This document shows positions 30,843 to 38,359 of a DNA stretch of 40,954 nt, piece by piece; positions within the stretch are counted from its first letter, which is position 1; every line of letters starts with the position of its first letter. Below the pieces are notes generated by a model. It was not told the DNA's origin. It did not search any database and saw nothing but the letters and a program-made list of their open reading frames with translations. Position numbers and translations under genes: made by a program. The DNA lies in contig DVJL01000060.1 of NCBI GenBank assembly GCA_018716805.1, positions 1-40,954 on the forward strand. The letters run 5' to 3'. The stretch is from Candidatus Faecivicinus avistercoris (lineage in GTDB: Bacteria; Bacillota; Clostridia; Christensenellales; Aristaeellaceae).

Positions 30843-32189
30843 ATGGCACTCAAAGGTCTTGACATTTTTAAGCTGACTCCGAAGAAGAACTGCAAGGAAT
30901 GCGGCAGCCCCACCTGCATGGCGTTCGCGATGAAGGTGGCTCAGGGCGCCGTGCCGATTGAAAAGTGCCCCTACATGTCCGAGGACGCGCTCGCTACGCT
31001 GTCCGAGGCGACGGCCCCGCTGATGAAGACCCTCGAGGTCGGCACGGGCGACAACGCCCACAAGCTCGGCGGCGAGACCGTGCTGTTCCGCCACGAGAAG
31101 ACCCTGGTCAACAAGAACCTGTTCGCGGGCCTGCTGTGCTCGAAGATGACCGACGAGGAGATCGACGCCAAGATCGCCGACTTCGAGAAGGTCGATTACG
31201 AGCGCATCGGCGAGCGCGAATACGTCGAGCTGCTCTACCTGCACTATGCCGGCAACGGCGCGGACAAGTACACCGCGCTGGTCGAGAAGGCCGTCAAGGC
31301 CAACCGCGCGCTGGTGCTCGACTGCGGCGACGCCGAGGTCGCGAAGGCCGCGCTGGCGATCTGCAAGGATCTCAAGCCGATCCTCAATGGCGCGAACAAG
31401 GACAACCTCGACGCCATGAACGCCGTCGCCACCGAGGCGGGCGTTGTGCTGGGCGTGACCGGCGAGAACCTGTCCGAGATCTACGACACCGTCAAGGCGC
31501 TCGAGGGCAAGGGCAACAAGAAGCTCATCATCGACGTCACCGGCAAGACCATCAAGGAGACCTACGCCAACGCTGTGCTCGTGCGCCGCACGAACCTGAA
31601 GGACGGCGACCGCTCGCTCGGCTATCCGTCCATCGTCAACGTGGCCAAGCTCGCCGAGGGCGATCCGCACATGGAGACCGCGCTGGCGGCGGCGTTCACG
31701 CTCAAGTATGGCTCCATCCTCGTCATGGACAAGATGGGCTATGCCGAGGCGCTCGCGCTGTGCGGCCTGCGCCAGAACATCTACACCGACCCGCAGAAGC
31801 CGATGAAGGTCGCGCCGGGCATCTATCCGCTCAACGGTGCGGACGAGAACTCGCCCTGCTCGCTGACCGTCGACTTCGCGCTGACCTACTTCCTGGTCTC
31901 CGGCGAGTACGAGCGCTCGAAGTGCCCCGTCAACCTGCTCATCAGCGACGCCAGCGGCATGTCCGTCCTGACGGCGTGGGCGGCCGGCAAGTTCTCCGCG
32001 GGCACGATCAAGAAGTTCTTCGACGAGTACGACATCGAGAACAAGGTCAAGTCCCGCACGCTGATCATCCCGGGCAAGGTCGCCGTCATGAAGGGCGAGA
32101 TCGAGGCCAAGCTGCCGAACTGGAAGGTCGTCGTCGGCCCGATGGAGGCCGTCCAGCTGGTCAAGTTCATCCGGGACTTCGAGGGCTGA
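30843..32189 (+). CDS. acsC: Corrinoid iron-sulfur protein large subunit
   Basis: A 448-residue subunit (CdhE/AcsC family) of full length. The N-terminal 4Fe-4S domain has Cys17, Cys20, Cys25 and Cys42 (CKECGSPTC, then KCPY), the C-x2-C-x4-C-x16-C pattern used to reductively reactivate cobalamin. A TIM barrel follows, and a C-terminal cobamide-binding domain (about 330-448) contains DFALTYFLVSGEYERSKCPV and LLISDASGMSVLTAWAAGKF. AAGGAGG lies about 9 nt before ATG 30843. It is 75 nt upstream of acsE. Confidence 0.96.
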   Translation: MALKGLDIFKLTPKKNCKECGSPTCMAFAMKVAQGAVPIEKCPYMSEDALATLSEATAPLMKTLEVGTGDNAHKLGGETVLFRHEKTLVNKNLFAGLLCSKMTDEEIDAKIADFEKVDYERIGEREYVELLYLHYAGNGADKYTALVEKAVKANRALVLDCGDAEVAKAALAICKDLKPILNGANKDNLDAMNAVATEAGVVLGVTGENLSEIYDTVKALEGKGNKKLIIDVTGKTIKETYANAVLVRRTNLKDGDRSLGYPSIVNVAKLAEGDPHMETALAAAFTLKYGSILVMDKMGYAEALALCGLRQNIYTDPQKPMKVAPGIYPLNGADENSPCSLTVDFALTYFLVSGEYERSKCPVNLLISDASGMSVLTAWAAGKFSAGTIKKFFDEYDIENKVKSRTLIIPGKVAVMKGEIEAKLPNWKVVVGPMEAVQLVKFIRDFEG

Positions 32190-32264
32190 TCGATTGCGCG
32201 CCGGGTGCATCTGCGCGCCCGGCCGCGCGTCCATTTTGAGAAACACGAAAAGGAGCGAATAACC

Positions 32265-33050
32265 ATGGCAAAGTTCATCACCATCGGCGAGCGCATCCAC
32301 TGCATTTCGCCGGCGATCCGCGAAGCAATGGCAACCCGCAACCCCGAGCCGATCCTCAAGCGCGCGAAGGAGCAGCTGGATGCCGGCGCGACCTATCTGG
32401 ATGTGAACATCGGCCCCGCCGAAAACGATGGCGAGGAGCTCATGAAGTGGGCCGTCAAGCTGCTTCAGGAGAACTTCGACAACGTGCCGCTGGCGCTGGA
32501 CACCGCCAACCGCAAGGCGATCGAGGCGGGCATCTCCGTCTACAACCGCTCCAAGGGCAAGCCGATCGTCAACTCGGCCGACGCCGGCAGCCGCATCGAG
32601 AACATCGACCTGGCTGCGGCGAACGACGCCATCGTCATCGCGCTGTGCTCCGCCGACGGCATCGCAGCGGACAACGACGAGCGCATGGTGCACTGCCAGA
32701 ACCTGCTCGAGCGCGGCCTGTCGCTCGGCATGGAGAGCGAGGATCTGTGGTTCGACCCGCTGTTCCTGGTCATCAAGGGCATGCAGGACAAGCAGATGGA
32801 AGTCCTCGAGGCCATCAAGATGTTCAGCGACATGGGCCTGAACTCCACCGGCGGCCTGTCCAACAACTCCAACGGCATGCCGAAGCACATCCGTCCGATC
32901 ATGGACGCCACCATGGTCGCCATGTGCATGATGCAGGGCCTGACCTCCGCGATCGTCAATCCCTGCGACCAGCGCCTGATGGAGACCATCAAGTCGGCCG
33001 ACGTCATCAAGAACAACACGCTGTACGCCGACTCCTATCTGGAGCTGTAA
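32265..33050 (+). CDS. acsE: 5-methyltetrahydrofolate:corrinoid/iron-sulfur protein methyltransferase
   Basis: A 261-residue pterin-binding TIM barrel (AcsE/MeTr family) that moves methyl from methyl-THF to the corrinoid protein. Signature segments: IGERIHCISPAIREAM, YLDVNIGPAENDGEE, PLALDTANRKAIEAG, PIVNSADAGSRIENI and TGGLSNNSNGMP. Length is that of the Moorella enzyme. AAGGAGCGAATAACC precedes ATG 32265; the upstream in-frame extension is rejected. It is the last gene of the run, followed by the terminator hairpin at 33081-33113. Confidence 0.96.
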   Translation: MAKFITIGERIHCISPAIREAMATRNPEPILKRAKEQLDAGATYLDVNIGPAENDGEELMKWAVKLLQENFDNVPLALDTANRKAIEAGISVYNRSKGKPIVNSADAGSRIENIDLAAANDAIVIALCSADGIAADNDERMVHCQNLLERGLSLGMESEDLWFDPLFLVIKGMQDKQMEVLEAIKMFSDMGLNSTGGLSNNSNGMPKHIRPIMDATMVAMCMMQGLTSAIVNPCDQRLMETIKSADVIKNNTLYADSYLEL

Positions 33051-33080
33051 TCGACATTGCGGTGAGTTTTCCCGCCATTG

Positions 33081-33113
33081 AAGCGCCCGTGCGGTCTTTC
33101 CGCGCGGGCGCTT
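33081..33113 (+). terminator. Terminator of the metF-acsDCE genes
   Basis: AAGCGCCCG (33081-33089) pairs perfectly with CGGGCGCTT (33105-33113), with GCGG/CCGC continuing inside. It is followed by TGTGCAAAG and lies 30 bp after the acsE stop. Confidence 0.75.
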
Positions 33114-33183
33114 TGTGCAAAGCGGCGTTGATGGCGCAATCAAAGGCGGCGCGCCTCGCGCCTTTCGGCTGGGGGATTGACCG

Positions 33184-33535
33184 GGTGCGTTTGGCGCGCT
33201 GGCCTTCGCATGGGGCGCGGGATAGAATCAAAGTGGATGAATAGCGGATGCGTTTGCGTACGGGCTTTGCGTAAATCGAATCGAAGCGAACGGCGGGCAT
33301 TTTCGGTGTGCTGAGCTTTGCGTTTGCGCGCCGGATTGAATCGAACGAGTGATGGGTGAGTGCATTTGGCGCGCCGGGCTTTGCATGGGGCGTGCAAGGC
33401 GAATCAACGAGAACAAACGAATCTATCAGCGCACTGGCTTTTGCAGGGAGTGAGTCGGACTGCGCCGAATGAACGGCAGGCAGCGGGTGCGCTCGGCGCG
33501 TCGGATTTCGCGCGGCCGCGCCAAGTCGAAAGCGG
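33184..33535. repeat. Degenerate tandem array of about 60-bp units
   Basis: About six diverged units start near 33184, 33246, 33294, 33354, 33420 and 33485. Recurrent blocks in order are a TGCGTTTGGCGCGC-like start, GGGCTTTGCATGGGG-like middle and GAATCGAACG-like end. Spacing is 48-66 bp. The region has no supported gene and lies between acsE and the GNAT gene. It could be a decayed tandem repeat locus or a decayed coding repeat. Confidence 0.55.
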
Positions 33536-33546
33536 GGGGGAAAAGG

Positions 33547-33999
33547 TTGGGAGAGTATACCTATATTGCGCTGCGGCAGGCGCCGCAGCTGAAGGATCGG
33601 GCCGCCGAATGGTTTCACAGCAAATGGGGGATTCCGAAGCAGGCGTATCTGGCATGCATGGAATCCTATCTCGCACATCGGACTGAATACGGCTGGTACC
33701 TCTGCCTGGACGGCGAGCGCATCGCCGGTGGGCTCGGCGTGATCGACAACGATTTTCACGACCGCAAGGATCTCGCGCCCAACGTCTGCGCGGTGTATAC
33801 AGAGGAAGAATATCGGGGCAGGGGCATCGCCGGGCGGCTGCTCGGCATGGCCGTCGAAGATCTGAGGGCGAAGGAAATCGCGCCGGTCTACCTGCTCACC
33901 GATCACGTGGGCTTCTACGAGCGGTATGGTTGGGAATTCTTCTGCATGGCGCAGGGGGAGGGCGAACCCGCCCCATCGAGGGTGTACATCCACAGATAG
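33547..33999 (+). CDS. GNAT family N-acetyltransferase
   Basis: A 150-residue acetyltransferase fold. The acetyl-CoA-binding motif A is EEEYRGRGIAGRLLGMAVEDL, split here as EEYRGRGIAGR plus LLGMAVEDL, and the C-terminal motif is LLTDHVGFYERYGWEF. The acceptor (small molecule or protein) is unknown. I choose TTG 33547 because GGGGGG lies about 6 nt upstream and the protein fits the family length. An ATG at 33469 would add 26 basic residues encoded by the degenerate repeat array. It is monocistronic. Confidence 0.85.
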   Translation: MGEYTYIALRQAPQLKDRAAEWFHSKWGIPKQAYLACMESYLAHRTEYGWYLCLDGERIAGGLGVIDNDFHDRKDLAPNVCAVYTEEEYRGRGIAGRLLGMAVEDLRAKEIAPVYLLTDHVGFYERYGWEFFCMAQGEGEPAPSRVYIHR

Positions 34000-34119
34000 G
34001 GATTGGCCGCGCGGCTGGGCCAAACGGCCAGGCTTTTTCCAGCCGGTCAGGTCTGTGGAGCGGCGGGATCGTGGAGGACAACGGCATATCAGAAAATGCA
34101 GCCTCCGCCGAACGCGCTC

Positions 34120-34161
34120 GGGGCCTTTTCCGCTGTTCAGCGAGACGGCGGAAAAGGCCCC
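34120..34161. terminator. Perfect 14-bp hairpin between convergent genes
   Basis: GGGGCCTTTTCCGC (34120-34133) pairs without mismatch with 34148-34161 over a 14-nt loop. It lies about midway in the gap between the GNAT gene (plus) and the EEP gene (minus). No T-run follows on either strand, but the position suggests a bidirectional transcription end. Confidence 0.65.
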
Positions 34162-34251
34162 GATGGCATATTCAGGCGCTCCTCGAGAGATCGCCGCGCG
34201 GCTCCGGAGGCGGATTTCCGCCGCGCAGACTCGCTTTCCCCGGTCAGGAGG

Positions 34252-35337
34252 TCATTCGCCCAGCTGGAAGGTCATCTGCACGGGATTGTGGTCGGAATGC
34301 GCGAAGCCCTCGTCGACGACCTCGCAGCCGAGTACCGTCACGTTGTCCGAAACGAGGAAGCCGTCCACGGTCAATGTAAACGACGTGCCCGGCTCGTAGG
34401 GGCGGTCGGCGTTGCGGCAGGAGGCGACGGGCGCGTCCGCGTCGAGCGACGAGACGAGGGAGATTCCCTCCGGCAGCAGCTCTGTGGGGAATGGCTGTGC
34501 CCACGTGTAGTCCTCGCCGGAGACGCCGAACACCTCGGCGGAGTTGCCCAGCAGATCCATGTTGAAGTCTCCGCCCGCGACGGCGTAGTTGCCCGCGGCG
34601 GCCTCACCGGCCATGTCGGAAAGCAGCATGTCGAGCTGCTCGGCGACGATGCTGCCGTCGGACGTGTAGGCCGACAGGTGCAGGTTGTACAGGCACAGCT
34701 CGCGGCCATCCGCCGTGGGGATCCGGGAGACCGAATAGCAGCGGTCGAGGTCGAAGAACTTCATGACGCCCGTCTCGATGGGCAGACTGCGGCGCAGCGC
34801 GGAGTCGATCCCGAAGCGGCTGAGCGTCATCTGTCCCGCCCGCGATGCGCCGTGCGGCTCGGTCAGCGGGTAGAACAGATAGGCGGAATCGTAGTTCTGC
34901 GCGAACACCGCGTCGCGCTCCGGAAACGCTTCGGTCACGAGCGCGGATTCGTCGATGTGGTGGCTGCGCGTGGCGTCGACGTCGATCTCCTGCAAGAGCG
35001 CGAGGTCGGGGTCGAGCCCGGCCAGCGCGTCCAGCATCGCGCCGATGTTTTCGCGCACGGCCTCGGCCGAATACGCGCGCGATTCGATTCCGCCGTCCAT
35101 GAAGAACGAATAGTCCGCGCTGTACGCGCCGAAGCCGAGGTTCCACGTGACGATGGAGACCGGCTCGCCGACGGGGGCGGCCTGTTCGGCCGCGCCAGCA
35201 ACCTCGAGGGGCAGGTTGTCTTCGAGGCGGGAGTAGGTGGCGAACAGGTAGGCGACGTAGCCGCCGGCGATTACGACAGCCAGCGCGACAACTGTGAGCA
35301 GCGCGATGCCTGTCCGCTTGAGCACTTTCTTCTTCAT
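34252..35337 (-). CDS. Membrane-anchored endonuclease/exonuclease/phosphatase (EEP) family protein
   Basis: A 361-residue protein with one N-terminal helix (about 10-33) and an outward-facing DNase I-like domain. EEP signature motifs occur in order: IVTWNLGFG, LALLQEIDVD, LYNLHLSAYTSDG, AGGDFNMDLLG, VDGFLVSDNV and FAHSDHNPV. Members cleave phosphodiesters in nucleic acids or phospholipids, or remove phosphates; the substrate here is not readable. The last ATG-proximal basic stretch MKKKVLKR gives the start. It lies about 190 bp downstream of the NYN gene on the same strand, with no clear own promoter. Confidence 0.88.
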   Translation of the reverse strand: MKKKVLKRTGIALLTVVALAVVIAGGYVAYLFATYSRLEDNLPLEVAGAAEQAAPVGEPVSIVTWNLGFGAYSADYSFFMDGGIESRAYSAEAVRENIGAMLDALAGLDPDLALLQEIDVDATRSHHIDESALVTEAFPERDAVFAQNYDSAYLFYPLTEPHGASRAGQMTLSRFGIDSALRRSLPIETGVMKFFDLDRCYSVSRIPTADGRELCLYNLHLSAYTSDGSIVAEQLDMLLSDMAGEAAAGNYAVAGGDFNMDLLGNSAEVFGVSGEDYTWAQPFPTELLPEGISLVSSLDADAPVASCRNADRPYEPGTSFTLTVDGFLVSDNVTVLGCEVVDEGFAHSDHNPVQMTFQLGE

Positions 35338-35529
35338 GCGTATTCCTCCGTTCAGGGGCCTTTGCGGCGCGCCGCCTGAGGCGTCGGGCGGACGAACTGC
35401 GCCGCCGGGATGTGCGGCCTCGCGCCAATCGCGCGAAGGGACTTTGCCAGTGCGGCAGTCCGCGCGCCGTGCAAAGTCAGCAGAGCTGGCGCCGCCATTT
35501 CATCGAGGACGCCGGTGCGGCGCGCGGTT

Positions 35530-36510
35530 TCAGCAGATCTTGAGCAGCATCGTGTGCGCTTCGTCCATCTCGATGACCAGCAGGCCCTGCTTTTCAAGCT
35601 CCTTCATCACGTCGCTGAAGCGCTTGAAGCCAATCTGCCGCTCGTCGAAATCGGGATAATCGCTCTGAATGGTGGATTTGAGGATGGAGGGGTTGACGCG
35701 GTCGAACCCCTCGGACTTGAACCGGGCCAGCGCCTGCCGGAACGCCGGCAGCCAGTTCGTCCGGTCCAGCGAACCCGCGTCCTCGTCCGCGCCGGACAGG
35801 CCGATCATCAGCGAGAAGTCCTCCGTCCACGAGTGCAGCTTTTCGGACTTCGAGGAGATCAGCGAGATCAGCTTGCCGAACGTCGAACAGCCGTAGCTGC
35901 GCTCGCTGAAGTCCGGCCGCAGGCGGGTGAGCGTGTCCTTCAGCTCGCTGGCGTACATCTGCTCCTCGTCCTGATCTTCGACGATTGTCTCGACCTGCGC
36001 GATCAGCTCGTTGAGATCGCCGTCGACCACGCGCTCGCCGCGCTTGGGCTTTGGCTGCTTCTTCGCGGCGACCGACTCGAGGAATACGAACTCGTTGCAG
36101 GCGTTGATGAAGATGCTCGACGCGGCCTCCGAGCGCGAAATGCCCAGCACCGTCTTGCCCATCGTCTTGAGCTTGCCGACCAGCGGCGTGTAATCGCTGT
36201 CGCCGGAGACGATGCAGAAGCTGTCGATCAGCGGGTTTGTGTAGGCGACCTCCATCGCGTCGATGACGAGCTGGATGTCCAGGTTGTTCTTCTGATTCTT
36301 GCCGTAGCGCAGCGAGGGCACGACGAAGAATGTGTTGGACAGCAGGCATTCCTTCAGGTCGGAGTACCGGTCGGTGTAGCCGTAGACCTTGCCCAGCAGG
36401 ATGTCGCCGCGGATTTTGACCTTTTCGATGATTGACCGCAGCATGCTCTCCTTCGCGCCGGCGTTTTCAAGGTCGACGAACACCGCGAAATTTGACTTTC
36501 CCAAATTCAA
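35530..36510 (-). CDS. NYN domain protein with OST-HTH/LOTUS-like C-terminus
   Basis: A 326-residue protein starting at TTG 36510, preceded by AAAGGAGCGG. The NYN (PIN-like) nuclease domain spans about 1-150, with the acidic residues in AVFVDLENAG, NLDIQLVIDAM and IVSGDSDYTPLV arranged as in LabA/Limkain-b1 relatives. Two OST-HTH/LOTUS-like modules follow (about 165-235 and 250-326), which in known proteins bind RNA. It is probably an RNA-processing or RNA-binding factor; catalysis is inferred. It begins 12 nt after the M29 aminopeptidase stop, so the two share an operon. Confidence 0.88.
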   Translation of the reverse strand: MNLGKSNFAVFVDLENAGAKESMLRSIIEKVKIRGDILLGKVYGYTDRYSDLKECLLSNTFFVVPSLRYGKNQKNNLDIQLVIDAMEVAYTNPLIDSFCIVSGDSDYTPLVGKLKTMGKTVLGISRSEAASSIFINACNEFVFLESVAAKKQPKPKRGERVVDGDLNELIAQVETIVEDQDEEQMYASELKDTLTRLRPDFSERSYGCSTFGKLISLISSKSEKLHSWTEDFSLMIGLSGADEDAGSLDRTNWLPAFRQALARFKSEGFDRVNPSILKSTIQSDYPDFDERQIGFKRFSDVMKELEKQGLLVIEMDEAHTMLLKIC

Positions 36511-36522
36511 CCGCTCCTTTGA

Positions 36523-37638
36523 CTATTTCAGATTTTCCGGATTCAGGCATTCCAGTTCCGGCAGCACGAAGCGGCCGTCCTTGCGGATGAGCACGTCGTC
36601 GAACCAGATCTCGCCGCCGCCGTACTCGGGCGTCTGGATGCAGACCAGATCCCAGTGCAGCGCGGAGTGGTTGCCGTTGGGGCATTCGTCGTAGCACATG
36701 CCGGGCGTGAAGTGGAAGCTGCCGGAGATCTTTTCGTCAAAGAGGATGTTGTTCATCGCCCGGGTGACGAAGGGATTGACGCCCAGCGCGAATTCTCCGA
36801 CGTAGCGCGCGCCCTCGTCCATGTCGAACACATGATTGACGCGCGCGGAATCGTTCGCGCTGGCCTCGACGATGCGGCCGTTTTCAAACCGCAGCCGCAC
36901 GTTTTCAAACGTGAAGCCGGACTGCGTGGACGGCGTGTTGTAGGTGATCGTGCCGTTGACGCTGTCGCGGACGGGGGCGGTGAAGATCTCGCCGTCGGGG
37001 ATGTTGTTCGCGCCGGCGCACTTGACCGAGCCGATCCCCTTGATCGAGAAGGTCAGGTCGGTGCCGGGGCCGGTGATGTACACCCGGTCCGTGCGGTCCA
37101 TCAGCGCCTTGAGCGGGTCCATCGCGCGGTCCATGCGGGCGTAGTCCATCGTGCAGACGTCGAAGAAGAAGTCCTCGAACGCCGCGGTGCTCATGCCGGC
37201 CGCCTGCGCGAATCCCGGCGTCGGATAGCGCAGCACGCACCAGCGCGTGCGCGGCACGCGGATCTGCCCGTGCACGCGGCGCGAGTAGTCCGACGCGTAC
37301 AGCGACATCTTCTCCGGCGGCACGTCGGACAGCTCGGAGGCGTTGTCGGGCGCGCTGAAGCCGATGTAGCAATCCATCTTCTCTATCAGCATCGCGTCCG
37401 CGTCGGCGCGCAGCGCCAGCTGCTCGGGCGTGTAGCCCATCGCCAGCTCCCGCTCGACGGTAGAATCGCGCAGCTGGACGAACGGCCGGCCTCCGGCCGC
37501 GTAGACCTCGCGGATCAGCGCGCGCACGAGCATGCCTGTGCCGTTGGTCGCCTCGATGAGCACGTTGTCGCCGGGCTGAACCCTTGTGGAAAAGCGGACG
37601 AGCACGCGCGCCAGCTTTTCAACCCTGGAATCCATCAT
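36523..37638 (-). CDS. M29 family metallo-aminopeptidase
   Basis: A 371-residue peptidase of the thermophilic aminopeptidase T/AmpS family. The dinuclear metal site region is intact: GEFALGVNPFVTRAMNNILF, FDEKISGSFHFTPG, YDECPNGNHSALHWDLV, plus the Glu in the ARYVGEFALG block. It removes N-terminal residues in the cytoplasm. The frame extends upstream, but AGAGGTG precedes the double ATG at 37638/37635 and the family starts MDSRVEKLARVLV. It heads the minus-strand operon with the NYN gene, transcribed from the promoter at 37775-37803. Confidence 0.92.
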   Translation of the reverse strand: MMDSRVEKLARVLVRFSTRVQPGDNVLIEATNGTGMLVRALIREVYAAGGRPFVQLRDSTVERELAMGYTPEQLALRADADAMLIEKMDCYIGFSAPDNASELSDVPPEKMSLYASDYSRRVHGQIRVPRTRWCVLRYPTPGFAQAAGMSTAAFEDFFFDVCTMDYARMDRAMDPLKALMDRTDRVYITGPGTDLTFSIKGIGSVKCAGANNIPDGEIFTAPVRDSVNGTITYNTPSTQSGFTFENVRLRFENGRIVEASANDSARVNHVFDMDEGARYVGEFALGVNPFVTRAMNNILFDEKISGSFHFTPGMCYDECPNGNHSALHWDLVCIQTPEYGGGEIWFDDVLIRKDGRFVLPELECLNPENLK

Positions 37639-37715
37639 AAAAAAACACCTCTCTGACTGTTTGGATGAAATGGCATACAAATACGCCGCGCCCGGCGCGT
37701 CCGGGTGCGGGGAAA

Positions 37716-37757
37716 GCCGGCCAGATCGTTGGCCGGCGCGGTTTTCCGCGAAAACCG
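37716..37757 (-). promoter_or_regulatory. Two perfect hairpins in the aminopeptidase leader
   Basis: The minus-strand leader first folds CGGTTTT/AAAACCG (37739-37757) and then GCCGGCC/GGCCGGC (37716-37737), the latter followed by TTTCCCC. The second could act as an attenuator or an mRNA-protecting element ahead of the aminopeptidase and NYN genes. Confidence 0.45.
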
Positions 37758-37774
37758 TGCATTTCGATAACTTT

Positions 37775-37803
37775 ATTATAGCACAATCGCGGCTTTGACG
37801 CAA
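37775..37803 (-). promoter_or_regulatory. Promoter of the aminopeptidase-NYN operon (minus strand)
   Basis: On the minus strand TTGCGT (37798-37803), a 17-bp spacer ending in TGC, and TATAAT (37775-37780), giving a leader of about 130 nt. Confidence 0.75.
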
Positions 37804-37818
37804 ATCCTTTCGCCCCGG

Positions 37819-37847
37819 TTGACGGCGGGGCGCGAAAGGTGTAAAAT
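37819..37847 (+). promoter_or_regulatory. Promoter of the DUF523 gene
   Basis: TTGACG (37819-37824), a 17-bp spacer and TAAAAT (37842-37847), about 35 nt before ATG 37883. Confidence 0.65.
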
Positions 37848-37882
37848 GGAAGCGGCGATTTTGCACAGGGGGAGGGAGGACG

Positions 37883-38359
37883 ATGCAGCCGCGCGCATTG
37901 GTCAGCCAGTGCCTGTTGGGCGTGCCGTGCCGCTACGACGGCGCGTGCGCCGGGAAGGAAGACGTCTGCCGCGAGGCGGCGGCGCGTGGGTGGATTCCCG
38001 TCTGCCCGGAGATCCTGGGCGGCCTCTGCACGCCGCGCACGCCGGCCGAGCGGCAGGGCGAGCGCGTCGTCGCGCGCGATGGCACGGACGTCACCGCCGC
38101 GTACCGCCGCGGCGCGGAGGAGGCGCTCCGGCTGGCGAAGCTGTACGGGGCGAGGTACGCGCTGCTCAAGGAGCGCAGCCCGTCGTGCGGCTCGGGGACG
38201 ATCTACGACGGAACCTTCACCGGGCGCCGCGTGCCCGGCGACGGCGTGACCGCCGGACTCCTCAAGGCGAACGGCATCGAAGTCTTTGGGGAGACGGAGC
38301 TTTCCGAGATGATTCAGAGAATGAAATGGGATGAGGAAAATGATACGGTTTGGCAGTGA
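37883..38359 (+). CDS. DUF523 domain-containing protein
   Basis: A 158-residue protein of the DUF523 (YbbK) family, usual length. Conserved Cys-containing motifs are present: VSQCLLGVPCRYDG at the N-terminus, CPEILGGLCTPRTPAE and LLKERSPSCGSGTIYDG. The function is not established; the cysteine pattern suggests metal or cofactor binding. GGGAGGGAGG precedes ATG 37883. Its last 20 nt overlap the PLP enzyme gene, so the two are probably translationally coupled. Confidence 0.9.
   Translation: MQPRALVSQCLLGVPCRYDGACAGKEDVCREAAARGWIPVCPEILGGLCTPRTPAERQGERVVARDGTDVTAAYRRGAEEALRLAKLYGARYALLKERSPSCGSGTIYDGTFTGRRVPGDGVTAGLLKANGIEVFGETELSEMIQRMKWDEENDTVWQ

Noticed and set aside
28532..33143. Two open frames of about 780-795 codons on the minus strand opposite metF and the acs genes
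   Set aside because: They are shadows of strongly supported genes, have no ribosome binding sites and translate into low-complexity His/Arg/Asp/Leu-rich sequence.
33120..33240. Minus-strand frames through the degenerate repeats as a real gene
   Set aside because: Several frames stay open, but they lack ribosome binding sites, and the repeat units have different lengths, which would break a common frame.
33184..33535. CRISPR array
   Set aside because: The repeats are imperfect along their whole length, with no constant repeat and unique spacers, and no cas genes are present.
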